Of a stretch of 64,000 nucleotides of DNA, positions 35,730-43,634 are shown in pieces. The notes beneath the pieces are model-generated. The model saw only the letters and a program-made list of their open reading frames with translations. It had not been told where the DNA came from and did no database searches. The DNA comes from Planctomycetota bacterium (GTDB taxonomy: Bacteria; Planctomycetota; UBA1135): NCBI GenBank assembly GCA_021776795.1, contig JAJFFC010000030.1, positions 1 to 64,000 of the forward strand. The letters run 5' to 3'. Both the position numbers and the translations under genes were made by a program. Position 1 is the stretch's first letter. Each line of letters starts with the position of its first letter.

Positions 35730-36749
35730 ATGTGGACTCTCCTTGCAGCACCTTTGTGGATGATGGCACAAGAACCCGCACCAGCTGTTCGCGAGCACCC
35801 ACAGCTGAAGCCCATGGAGCACCGTGTTGAGCAACCGGTGGAGCTTGGGCAAGTTCGTTGGCGCCGTGACTTCGCCAAAGGATTGCAAGAGGCCGAGCAG
35901 GCCAAGCGCCCAGCCCTGCTGTTATTCCAGGAAGTCCCTGGCTGACAGGGTTGCCAAGACTATGGTGCGCAAGTTTTGACGCACCCGCTCGTAATTGAAG
36001 CCGCGGAAACGCTGTTTGTGCCCATCGCCGTGTACAACAACACAGAGGGCGACGAAGACGCCAAAGTCCTTGCGCGCTATGAAGAACCAGCATGGAATTA
36101 CCAAGTGGTTCGCGTGGTCGATGCCAATGGCGCAGACTTGATTCCGCGAGTTGCGGAAGACTGGACCAAGGCGGCCGTGAGCGGCGCGATGGTGAAGAGC
36201 CTGGTCGCGGCAAAGCAAGAAATACCGCGATGGCTTTCTCTGTTTGCCGCAGAGGAGCAAGCACTCCAACGCGGCGTCGAAAGCGCGATCTTCGGCATGT
36301 CATGATTCTGGGTTGGCGAGGCCGAGTTCGGTCTCCTCGATGGAGTGATTAAGACGCGGCAAGGTTGGATTGGTGGCGTCGAAGTGGTCGAGGTCTGGTA
36401 TGACCCCCAAACGCTGCCGTTCCCCAATCTGTTGGCCGTGGCCGAGAAGCAAGATTGTGCTCGTGGGGTTTGGTCCAGAAGCGAAAAGCAGCAGGCTGTC
36501 GCGAAAGCCAAGGTGGGAGAACGGGCCCAACTGTTCTCCGGTGAGATTCGTCTCGATGCCGAGCAAAAGTATTACCTATGGAAGTCGCCGCTCAAGGACC
36601 TGCCTCTGAGCGAAGCCCAAGCCTGTCGAGTCAATGCCAACCTGAAAGGGGATTGGCAGCGCTATCTCTCCCCTTGGCAAAGAGCTCAGGCGAAAGAGTT
36701 GATACAAGCGGCCAAAAAGGCAGCAAAGAAATCTGATACCGATCGATGA
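35730..36749 (+). CDS. Selenoprotein with two selenocysteines: VPGU thioredoxin-like domain plus MsrA-like SUFW domain
   Basis: One frame of 339 codons is interrupted by TGA at 35943-35945 (codon 72) and 36303-36305 (codon 192), and stops at the third TGA (36747-36749), overlapping the next start as ATGA. The protein reads through both codons: after an N-terminal hydrophobic start comes a thioredoxin-like domain, ALLLFQEVPG-U-QGCQDYG (codons 60-80), in which Sec is three residues from Cys75; then IFGMS-U-FWVGEAEFG, which aligns with the GCFW active site of methionine sulfoxide reductase A, followed by LDGVIKTRQGWIGGVEVVEVWYDP as in MsrA. Each TGA is followed by a bacterial-SECIS-like hairpin. 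The VPGU motif recalls a named family of thioredoxin-like selenoproteins (from memory). Likely a periplasmic or membrane-anchored thiol/selenol oxidoreductase; SelA, SelB, tRNA-Sec and SelD must be elsewhere. Confidence 0.9.
35946..35985 (+). promoter_or_regulatory. Bacterial SECIS-like hairpin after the first TGA
   Basis: GGTGCG (35964-35969) pairs with CGCACC (35980-35985); the inner CAA/TTG continues the stem with one bulged A, leaving a 3-base apical loop GTT (35973-35975). The loop starts 27 bases after the TGA and its first base is G, which fits the bSECIS model (16-37 bases, G among the first two loop bases). It lies inside coding sequence, as usual for bacterial SECIS. Confidence 0.75.
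36306..36335 (+). promoter_or_regulatory. Bacterial SECIS-like hairpin after the second TGA
   Basis: GAGGCCG (36318-36324) pairs with CGGTCTC (36329-36335), seven pairs with one G-U, and an AGTT apical loop (36325-36328). The loop starts 19 bases after the TGA and has G in second position. The GTT shared with the first hairpin supports recognition by the same SelB. Confidence 0.75.
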
Positions 36750-37204
36750 GAAAAGAAGCCGTTCCTTATTTAAGCGTGCGAAATGCCGCCGCGGCGCTTC
36801 CCTTCTACAACCAATTACTTGGTGTGGAGCCTTCAGTCCTTTTGAATATGCCTGACGGTCGCGTGATGCATGCCGAATATCGCTTCGAGGGCGGGCGTAT
36901 GTATCTCAGTGAGGAGCTTCCCGAGCATGGAGGAACGCCAAGCCCGCAAACTCTGGGAGCCACGTCGGTCGCCATCCATCTATATGTCGAGGACTGCGAC
37001 GCCCTCGTCGCCAAGATGCGCGAACTCGGCAGCGAAGTCTTGATGGGACCGGTCGATATGTTTTGGGGCGAACGCTTTGCTCGTGTGCGTGATCCCTTTG
37101 GGCATGAGTGGGGCGTCACCACCAAACTCCGCGACATGACGCCGCAAGAGATTGAAGCCGCGGCTGCAGCGCTGTTTGCTGGCGAAGATTCCTCGACGCC
37201 ATAG
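36746..37204 (+). CDS. PhnB-like VOC-family protein
   Basis: 152 residues, one VOC domain of the YdhR/PhnB-like type: VPYLSVRNAAAALPFYNQLLGVEP, MYLSEELPEHGG, TSVAIHLYVEDCDALVAKMRELGSEVLMGP and WGERFARVRDPFGHEWGVTTKLRDMTPQEI, the last being the usual C-terminal signature. ATG overlaps the selenoprotein stop, so the two are translationally coupled. Confidence 0.9.
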   Translation: MRKEAVPYLSVRNAAAALPFYNQLLGVEPSVLLNMPDGRVMHAEYRFEGGRMYLSEELPEHGGTPSPQTLGATSVAIHLYVEDCDALVAKMRELGSEVLMGPVDMFWGERFARVRDPFGHEWGVTTKLRDMTPQEIEAAAAALFAGEDSSTP

Positions 37205-37207
37205 GTC

Positions 37208-37633
37208 ATGAAATCGAAGAAGCCCTACCAGGCCAAGCTGAAGCCAGAGCAAGAGCCAAGGCTCACCGTGGATAAGCGCACCGGTGAAAGTTTGCTTATT
37301 CCTACACCCATGATGCTCGCGGAAGAAGTGCGCAAAATCCCGAAGGGGAAAGTGCGCAAGATTGGCGTACTGCGCAAAAAAATGGCCCAGGCCGAAGGCG
37401 CTGAGAAAACCTGCCCTTTAGTCACGGGCATCTTTCTGTCGATTTTGGCTGGCGCTGCCGAGGAATAGCGAGCTTCTGGAAAGAAGCGTTTTGTTGCTCC
37501 CTATTGGAGAGTCATTCTCGATGATGGCTCAGTGCGCAGCAAAGAACCACCAGGGATAAAACGCCAACTTGAGTTATTGCGCGAAGAGGGACATCGGCCG
37601 GTGCAGCGCAGGAAGAAGTGGTTCCTAGAATAG
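37208..37633 (+). pseudogene. MGMT-like DNA-binding protein gene with in-frame TAG
   Basis: Start 37208, three bases after the VOC stop. The first part (86 codons) has TGESLLIPTPMMLAEEVRKIPKGKVRKIGVLRKKMA and CPLVTGIFLSILAGAAEE, as in the small MGMT/ATL-like family. A TAG at 37466-37468 (codon 87) then interrupts it, but the same frame goes on with ASGKKRFVAPYWRVILDDGS and ends QLELLREEGHRPVQRRKKWFLE, just what the family has after AAEE, before TAG at 37631-37633. So a 141-codon gene is broken by one amber codon. TAG is an ordinary stop for many genes here, so a nonsense mutation or sequencing error is most likely; suppression is less likely. Confidence 0.75.
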
Positions 37634-37636
37634 GGC

Positions 37637-38950
37637 ATGTTGGCAACCCTCCCCCTATTGCTTGCGACTGCCCTAGCTCCTGCTCCGCAGGATTATCAAG
37701 ATGACATTGCCGCTGCTCTAGAACTCATCGAAGAGAACTGCGGCGACCTGCTCAAGGTCAAAGAGATTTCTTTCTCGAAGCTGGAGAAGGAATTTTTGAA
37801 AGCGGCAAAGAAGGTCAAGAGTGACCAAGAAGAGTTCGTCTTGTTGGTGCGTTTGGTGGCGCGCCTGGAGGACGGTCATGGTGGGGTGCGCCTGACCAAG
37901 CTCACCGAAGGATTGAAGTGGCCGGAAGATGATTCCCGCTATGATCCTCGCCGCACTTATGGCGACCCCGGTTTGGCCATCTGTAAGGTGGGTAAGTCTT
38001 ACTACGTCAAAGCTGTCGCCGGTCCCGCTGAAGACGCCGGGCTACTACCAGGTTCCGAGATTCTCAAAATCGATGGCGAGAAGCCGAATCAGTGGATTGA
38101 GGCACGTATCGCCGAGGGGCGAGAGCTCATCAGTTGGTCCACTGACCATCAAGCGTTCTTTTGGGCAACCCACTGGGGCCTCGCCGGGGTCCAAGGTTCG
38201 CGGCTGAAGCTGGAAGTCAAAGAGCCAGAAGGGAAGAAGAAGAAGCGCACGATCTCGATTACCAAATCCCGCATTCGCATGCCCGGCCCGGCTTTTTGGC
38301 CTGAAGGTTTGCAGTGGGAGAAAGACGTGGCCTGGTGCACCCTGCCTTCCGGTTATGGCTACATCTACTTGCGCCGATGCAAAGGCGAGCTCCCGGAGTT
38401 GGTCGAACATGCGCTAGGCGAGCTCGGCGATGTTCCTGGTTTGATTCTGGACTTCCGCGGAAACAGTGGTGGCGGTTTCGATCACGATGATCTCTTGGGC
38501 CGCTTCATTCCCGCAGGGGAACAAATGAGTTTCACCAAGACCTACTCCTCGACTGGCAAACTCCAATACGGTGGTCCTTTGGTGGTCATCGTCGATGGCA
38601 CTGTGGTCAGCGCGGGCGAAACGGCCAGCGGGATGTTCAAAGAAGAGGGGCGAGCCCTCATGATCGGAGAGAGCCCCACTGCTGGCATGTCTGCATCGAA
38701 GCGCACTTTGGACCTACCTTCCGGGAAGTTTCAGCTCTATCTCAGCGTCTATTCCAATAAGTCGCGTTGGCAAAACGGAAAGGGCATCGAAGGATTCGGC
38801 GTGGAACCGCATGAAACCATTGCCTTTAACCCTGCAGACCTTGCTGCCGGCTTAGACACACTCATTCTCGCGGCCGAGGCCCGCTTGCAAAAGTGGCCTA
38901 AAAACAAAGTGCCGTACAAGCCTGACCAGTTTGGTTGGGAAGCTCCTTAA
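37637..38950 (+). CDS. Exported S41-family (tail-specific) peptidase
   Basis: 437 residues with signal peptide MLATLPLLLATALAPAPQ. A PDZ-like region lies at about 95-175 (YYVKAVAGPAEDAGLLPGSEILKIDG), and the S41 core at about 235-410: LILDFRGNSGGGFDHDDLLG, VVIVDGTVVSAGETASG with the nucleophile Ser at about 325, and GESPTAGMSASKRTLDLPSGKFQL. The layout matches small C-terminal-processing-protease relatives. Periplasmic or outer-face proteolysis is expected. Starts four bases after the broken MGMT-like gene. Confidence 0.88.
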   Translation: MLATLPLLLATALAPAPQDYQDDIAAALELIEENCGDLLKVKEISFSKLEKEFLKAAKKVKSDQEEFVLLVRLVARLEDGHGGVRLTKLTEGLKWPEDDSRYDPRRTYGDPGLAICKVGKSYYVKAVAGPAEDAGLLPGSEILKIDGEKPNQWIEARIAEGRELISWSTDHQAFFWATHWGLAGVQGSRLKLEVKEPEGKKKKRTISITKSRIRMPGPAFWPEGLQWEKDVAWCTLPSGYGYIYLRRCKGELPELVEHALGELGDVPGLILDFRGNSGGGFDHDDLLGRFIPAGEQMSFTKTYSSTGKLQYGGPLVVIVDGTVVSAGETASGMFKEEGRALMIGESPTAGMSASKRTLDLPSGKFQLYLSVYSNKSRWQNGKGIEGFGVEPHETIAFNPADLAAGLDTLILAAEARLQKWPKNKVPYKPDQFGWEAP

Positions 38951-38961
38951 TCCCATTCGCC

Positions 38962-39777
38962 ATGTCCCGAGCCATTTCCCTGCTGAGTTTTCTTTTCCTC
39001 TGCTGTGTTTCGCTTTCTGCACAAACGTATGCAGAGGCGGTCATGCAAGAGGAGCACGGTTTGCGTGAAGACGCCAAGCGTACGCTTATCGAAGTTATCT
39101 TGGAAAGCAAATACGCATCTCAGCGTGCGTCCGCCCTTTATCTCCTGGGTGCCATTGCCTTGGAAGAAGGTGACCTGGTCATTGCCAAGAAGCGCTGGGA
39201 GCAGGTGCGTAAGGACTATCCGGAATCTTCCGAGGCCAAGAAAGTCGCCCAACAAGAAGAAGCGATTGCCTTACTAGCCGGTGTTTCCCAGTACCGCTCG
39301 GCGGCGAATCCTCTTGCCAATCTTTACCTGCGATTTGGCGATCAATGGTCGCAAGGGCGCGCGACAATCTTGGCTCCAGAGTTCGATGACCTGCCCAAGG
39401 TCGAGGCTGCGGCGGAATGGTACGACCTCGTGGTTCGCGAGTTTCCCAATTCCGATGCCGCCCGCATTGCCATGGAATCCAAAATGCTAACCCTCTTAGG
39501 TTGGCAAGACGAAAGTGGTTCTTCCCATCGGCATGGTCTTGCTTATGACTATCAAAAGTACATGCCACAATTGATCGTGGCATTCGAGGAATACGTGGGC
39601 ACCTTCCCGGAAGCGTCTGCGCGGCATGCCTTTCGCTTTCTGATTGGGCAAGCTTTTTACAACGCCTTGGACTTCGAGCAAGCCAAGATCTGGTTCCAGG
39701 GTGTCATGGAGTCCGATCCAAGCCAGCGGTCTCTATTCGGCCATCTCGCCCGCCTGCGCCTACTTCAGCTAAAATAA
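38962..39777 (+). CDS. Secreted TPR-repeat protein
   Basis: 271 residues with signal peptide MSRAISLLSFLFLCCVSLSAQ. TPR-like helical pairs follow: YAEAVMQEEHGLREDAKRTL, ASALYLLGAIALEEGDLVIAKKRWEQVRKDYPESSEAKK, AAEWYDLVVREFPNSDAARIAMESK and HAFRFLIGQAFYNALDFEQAKIWFQGVMESDPSQ, as in the BamD/YbgF-type outer-membrane-assembly or tol-associated TPR proteins. ATG at 38962 chosen for the signal peptide. Confidence 0.8.
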   Translation: MSRAISLLSFLFLCCVSLSAQTYAEAVMQEEHGLREDAKRTLIEVILESKYASQRASALYLLGAIALEEGDLVIAKKRWEQVRKDYPESSEAKKVAQQEEAIALLAGVSQYRSAANPLANLYLRFGDQWSQGRATILAPEFDDLPKVEAAAEWYDLVVREFPNSDAARIAMESKMLTLLGWQDESGSSHRHGLAYDYQKYMPQLIVAFEEYVGTFPEASARHAFRFLIGQAFYNALDFEQAKIWFQGVMESDPSQRSLFGHLARLRLLQLK

Positions 39778-39800
39778 TCGGTAGCTGCTAAGCTGTAGCC

Positions 39801-40262
39801 ATGAAACTGGCCCATTTAATCTCGGCACTTTTCTTATTCCTTGCCTTGTTTTCTTGCCAGACGGCGCCCGCGGACATGGACCAGGGTTCATGGATTGGCT
39901 TCCGCCCGCCAGCCACTTATGGTGATCCCGGCGCAGTGGCTTGGAGCGGTGCATCCGGCGACCAATCTCTGACTTGGTTTGGCGAGCCGCAGTGGTTCCG
40001 GTTGAGTCGTGTTGCGGAAACCGTGGATCAAGCCGGGCGCGCGGCACTCTCTTTTGAGATTGCCGAAGAAGATGTCATCTCCTTTGGAGACTTCACGGAA
40101 GCTTTGATTGGGAAACAAATGGCAGTTGAGGTCGATGGGGAAATCTTGAGTGCGCCCTTCGTGCAGTCTCGACTTCCTGGCGTAGGAATCCTCCAAGGCG
40201 GCGCCAATGGTTTCCGCGAAGAAGAATTGCAGAGGCATTTGGCGGCATTGCAAATGAGATAA
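39801..40262 (+). CDS. Lipoprotein with a SecD P1-head-like domain
   Basis: 153 residues. MKLAHLISALFLFLALFSC is a lipoprotein signal. Residues about 78-150 (AALSFEIAEEDVISFGDFTEALIGKQMAVEVDGEILSAPFVQSRLPGVGILQGGANGF) follow the pattern of the periplasmic P1 head of the protein-export factor SecD, but no membrane domain is attached. Such isolated heads occur as lipoproteins of unknown function. Confidence 0.7.
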   Translation: MKLAHLISALFLFLALFSCQTAPADMDQGSWIGFRPPATYGDPGAVAWSGASGDQSLTWFGEPQWFRLSRVAETVDQAGRAALSFEIAEEDVISFGDFTEALIGKQMAVEVDGEILSAPFVQSRLPGVGILQGGANGFREEELQRHLAALQMR

Positions 40263-40271
40263 ACTAGGCGC

Positions 40272-40961
40272 ATGACCGAGGACACTTCTACACCGTCCCA
40301 GCGCCTATGGACGGAAGTCGACCAGTACCTCAGTGCGGCGATGGTGCCGCCAGTTGCCGCCATCGAACAAGCCCTGGCCGACGCCGAAGCGGCTGGCTTG
40401 CCGCCGATCAACATTGAAGCCAACCAAGGCCGCTTCTTAGAGTTGTTGGTGCGCATGTCCGGCGCCAAGCGCGTTCTCGAAATTGGCACTCTCGGCGGCT
40501 ACAGCACCCTATGGATGGCGCGTGGTCTTGGCGAAGACGGTCAGCTCGTGACTCTGGAACTCGAAAAAGCCTGCGCCGATGTCGCCCAGGCCAATTTCCA
40601 ACGTGCTGGTGCACAGGAGCAAATCCAGCTCCGCCTTGGTCCGGCGCTCGACAGCCTGCAAGCCATGATTGCGGAAGGGGAGGCGCCCTTTGACTTCATT
40701 TTCCTCGATGCCGACAAGGAAAATTACCCGAATTACCTGCCGCTGATTATGCAGCTCTCCCAAGCAGGAACAGTTCTCGTAGCAGACAATGTCGTGCGTG
40801 GTGGCCAAGTCATCGACCAATCCTCGACCGAAGCCAATGTCATCGGCACGCGCCGTTTCAACCAAATGCTTGGGGAAAATCCACGACTCGACGCTACGGC
40901 ACTGCAAGTGGTCGGTGCCAAAGGCCACGATGGGCTGGCCTTTGCCCTAGTCACCGCATAG
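40272..40961 (+). CDS. O-methyltransferase (class I, catechol-type family 3)
   Basis: 229 residues. SAM motif VLEIGTLGGYSTLWMARGL at about 65-83, then LVTLELEKACADVAQANFQRAG, and FDFIFLDADKENYPNYLPLIMQL, the metal-binding segment of cation-dependent catechol-type O-methyltransferases; VLVADNVVRGGQVID follows. Family length and motif order fit. Substrate unknown, possibly a catechol or caffeoyl-like compound. Nine bases downstream of the lipoprotein stop. Confidence 0.92.
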   Translation: MTEDTSTPSQRLWTEVDQYLSAAMVPPVAAIEQALADAEAAGLPPINIEANQGRFLELLVRMSGAKRVLEIGTLGGYSTLWMARGLGEDGQLVTLELEKACADVAQANFQRAGAQEQIQLRLGPALDSLQAMIAEGEAPFDFIFLDADKENYPNYLPLIMQLSQAGTVLVADNVVRGGQVIDQSSTEANVIGTRRFNQMLGENPRLDATALQVVGAKGHDGLAFALVTA

Positions 40962-40988
40962 AGCGGCGTGGCGGATTTCGCGCAGCAA

Positions 40989-41636
40989 CTACAAGCCGGA
41001 GCGGCCTTTCATCGGCCACAGGGTGGTCCGTTGCGGCCGCGTGAGCCACGTGCGGATGGCGGCTTCGGTGCGCTGCATCAGGCGCAGGCGCGCGCCAACC
41101 AGAAGCTGGGAAACGGCCTGTTGACTAATCTTAAGCTCTTGCGCTACAGGAGCTTGGCGCTTCAAGCGGCGGTAGGCGCGCACGGCCTGCATGCGCTGCT
41201 TGGTCAAATCTAATACCAGGCGGCGGTGTAAAGCTGCCGTGGCGTCGGCCATGGCACGTTCTTCTTCGCTTTTGGCCGGGAGATCGAAACGGAAAGCTTC
41301 GTGGCGGGTCATGGAGCGTAGAGCGATAGCCGACTTAGAGCGCACGGCTTCGTCGCGACCGGCAGCGCCAGCAGGTGGCGCCACAATCAGGGCGAAGCGC
41401 AGGGGCACAGGCCACGCGGCTTCTTGAATCGCGACCGCAACATCGAAGGCGACTTCGGTTTGGTCGAGAATCAGAGTGGCATGGTCTCCGCTGCGCTCGA
41501 CGGTGAGGTCGGCGGTGAGGTGCGCCTGGAAAGGCACCAAGGCCTGGCTCACCGTGGCCCCCAAGGCAGTTTCTAATGCCTTCTTAGACGGGGGAGCCAC
41601 CCCGAATGCCAAACCGAATCTTTGCGCCGCAGCCAT
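40989..41636 (-). CDS. SatD-like protein with C-terminal helix-turn-helix (tentative)
   Basis: 215 residues. The C terminus VAQELKISQQAVSQLLVGARLRLM is a clear sigma-region-4/HTH-like helix-turn-helix. The middle (SGDHATLILDQTEVAFDVAVAIQEAAWPVPLRFALIV) has the GDxxxLxL and PxxxRxA spacing of SatD-type proteins, and the basic end is likely DNA-binding. Start at ATG 41634-41636. It is convergent with the methyltransferase gene. A DNA-binding regulator is plausible, the family name is not secure. Confidence 0.5.
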   Translation of the reverse strand: MAAAQRFGLAFGVAPPSKKALETALGATVSQALVPFQAHLTADLTVERSGDHATLILDQTEVAFDVAVAIQEAAWPVPLRFALIVAPPAGAAGRDEAVRSKSAIALRSMTRHEAFRFDLPAKSEEERAMADATAALHRRLVLDLTKQRMQAVRAYRRLKRQAPVAQELKISQQAVSQLLVGARLRLMQRTEAAIRTWLTRPQRTTLWPMKGRSGL

Positions 41637-41779
41637 GCCGGGACAATGCTAGGTGCTTGTCGCCTTGGTTTCCAGGCCTTCCGCGAGCCTTCTGAATTTT
41701 CCCCCTATCTAAAGGGGCCAAGGCAAAAAAAATGGTGACCTCGCCCTGATATCCTGAGCGCGCCTACCGAGGAATCCCC

Positions 41780-42886
41780 ATGAAAATCCGCGCCGCTGTT
41801 TTAGAAGAGTTTGGACAACCACTGGTGGTCCAAGATGTCGAGCTTGCCGCCCCCAAGGCCGGCGAAGTCTTGGTCAAGATCAAGTCCTGCGGGGTTTGTC
41901 ACACCGATCTCTACACGGCAAGCGGCGTCGACCCCAGTGGCTATTGCGATTGCGTCCTTGGCCATGAAGGCGCCGGCATCGTCGAGGAAGTGGGCGCGGG
42001 TGTGACCAGCGTCCAGCCCGGCGACCACGTGGTGACCCTGTTCTCGCCAGAGTGCGGCGAGTGTGTGAACTGTCGCAGCGGCAAGACCAACATTTGTACC
42101 GCGATTCGTGAGCAGCAGGGCCAAGGCTACTTGCCCGATGGCACTTCGCGTTTGTCGCGTGCTGCTGGGCCACTGCGCCACTTCATGGGCACCAGCACCT
42201 TTGCCGAATACACCGTGATGCCGGAGATTGCCCTGGCCAAGGTGAACCCGGAAGCCGATTTAGATGCCATCTGTCTGCTCGCCTGTGGCGCGACTACCGG
42301 CATTGCCGCCGCGTTGTGGAAGGCCGAGGTCGAAGCTGGCAGCACCGTGGTTGTGTTTGGCGCCGGCATGGTTGGCTTAGGCGCGGTGGCCGGCGCGAAG
42401 TTGCGCGGCGCAGAGAAAATCGTGGTGGTCGACATCAGCGATCATCGCCTGGAGCTTTCCAAGCAATTCGGCGCCACTCATACCGTGAAGGGCGGACCTA
42501 ATGCCGTGGCCGAGATCCTCGACATGAGCGATGGCCTCGGCATGGACTACACCTTTGAAGCCACCGGCATCGTCGATGTCATGGCCCAGGCTGTGGAATC
42601 CGCACGCATGGGCTGGGGATTGGCGACCATGCTGGGCGTTGCCGGCAAGGGCGAGACTTTGGATATCGTGCCGCGACTATTGATAACCGGGCGCAAAGTG
42701 CAAGGCGGCAGCTTTGGAGGGGCCAAGGGCCGCACCCATGTGCCGCAACTGGTCGACATGTACATGTCCGGCGAGTTAGACCTCGATGGTTTCGTCTCGC
42801 ATCGCATTACGCTCGACGAAGTCAACAAAGGCTTCGACCTCATGCATGAACAAGACGGCATTCGTTCGGTAATCCAGTTTGCCTAA
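41780..42886 (+). CDS. Zinc-dependent alcohol dehydrogenase, class III type (FrmA/AdhC-like)
   Basis: 368 residues of the medium-chain dehydrogenase family. Catalytic zinc ligands are in SCGVCHTD and LGHEGAG; the structural zinc site is [16 protein letters not shown], and the NAD motif is [16 protein letters not shown] with [12 protein letters not shown]. The overall layout including [13 protein letters not shown] and [13 protein letters not shown] matches class III (S-(hydroxymethyl)glutathione dehydrogenase) relatives, so formaldehyde detoxification is plausible. A hydrolase follows directly. Confidence 0.93.
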   Translation: MKIRAAVLEEFGQPLVVQDVELAAPKAGEVLVKIKSCGVCHTDLYTASGVDPSGYCDCVLGHEGAGIVEEVGAGVTSVQPGDHVVTLFSPECGECVNCRSGKTNICTAIREQQGQGYLPDGTSRLSRAAGPLRHFMGTSTFAEYTVMPEIALAKVNPEADLDAICLLACGATTGIAAALWKAEVEAGSTVVVFGAGMVGLGAVAGAKLRGAEKIVVVDISDHRLELSKQFGATHTVKGGPNAVAEILDMSDGLGMDYTFEATGIVDVMAQAVESARMGWGLATMLGVAGKGETLDIVPRLLITGRKVQGGSFGGAKGRTHVPQLVDMYMSGELDLDGFVSHRITLDEVNKGFDLMHEQDGIRSVIQFA

Positions 42887-42893
42887 AGCCACG

Positions 42894-43634
42894 ATGGATT
42901 GCACCGCGATACAAAACGCCGCCGGCGAGCGCCTCGATGCGACTTGGCATGAAGCGCAGGGGCAGATTGCCATGGGTCCGGAGAACAAACCCTATGTGGT
43001 GGTCATCGGCCATGGAGTCACCGCAAATAAGGACCGCGAGTGGGCGCTGTGTTTGGCGAAAGCCCTTGCTTCTGGTGGCTTTTACGCGCTACGCTTTTCC
43101 TTCTCTGGCAATGGCGAGTCCGAAGGGCGCTTCGAAGATTCTTGCCCCAGCAAAGACACTGCCGACCTTGGCGCAGTTCTTGACACGCTTCAGGCATTCG
43201 CCGTGATTTATGTCGGCCACTCCATGGGGGCTGCCGTGGGCGTACTGCGCGCCGCCCAAGATTCGCGCATTCACAAGCTCGTTTCGCTGGGCGGCATGGT
43301 CGACACCGCCGATTTCGCCGAGCGCAAGTTTGGCTCGCTCCGTCCAGGCCAAGACTTGATGTGGGATAAGCCCGAGTGCCCGCTATCGCAATCCTTCCTT
43401 GACGACATGCGCACGATTGCTTCGGTTGAGCCCCAAGCGCAAACCATTCAGATTCCGTGGCTCTTGGTGCATGGCAGTGAAGACACCGTGGTGCCGCTCG
43501 CGGAAAGCGAAAGAATGGTTCAGACCGTGGTGCCAGCCCCTGAGTTGCAGGTGCTGGATGGCGGAGATCATGTCTTCAGCGGCGCAAGCAGCCCAGACAT
43601 GGCCGCGCGGGTGCTCAAGTGGTTGCAGGCCTGA
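42894..43634 (+). CDS. Alpha/beta hydrolase
   Basis: 246 residues. GHGVTANKDREW gives the oxyanion region, VGHSMGAAVGVL the nucleophile elbow with catalytic Ser, HGSEDTVVPLAESERM the acid Asp and GDHVF the catalytic His. FSFSGNGESEGRF is as in the YqiA/dienelactone-hydrolase-like esterases. ATG at 42894 lies 7 bases after the dehydrogenase stop; a TTG at 42879 would overlap it. Its partner gene suggests a role in aldehyde or ester turnover, but it is not the usual S-formylglutathione hydrolase. Overlaps the next gene 3' to 3' by 20 bases. Confidence 0.85.
   Translation: MDCTAIQNAAGERLDATWHEAQGQIAMGPENKPYVVVIGHGVTANKDREWALCLAKALASGGFYALRFSFSGNGESEGRFEDSCPSKDTADLGAVLDTLQAFAVIYVGHSMGAAVGVLRAAQDSRIHKLVSLGGMVDTADFAERKFGSLRPGQDLMWDKPECPLSQSFLDDMRTIASVEPQAQTIQIPWLLVHGSEDTVVPLAESERMVQTVVPAPELQVLDGGDHVFSGASSPDMAARVLKWLQA

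Noticed and set aside
37466..37468. Pyrrolysine reading of the amber codon
   Set aside because: TAG is the normal stop of many genes in the window (for example at 737, 14522, 20641, 34093, 40961), the position is not a conserved functional residue of the family, and no methylamine methyltransferase is near.
41680..41779. Short CCCC/GGGG stem and A-run (about 41700-41743) as terminator or riboswitch upstream of the dehydrogenase
   Set aside because: Stem of only four pairs, and its orientation fits neither neighbouring gene end; the region is the divergent promoter space.
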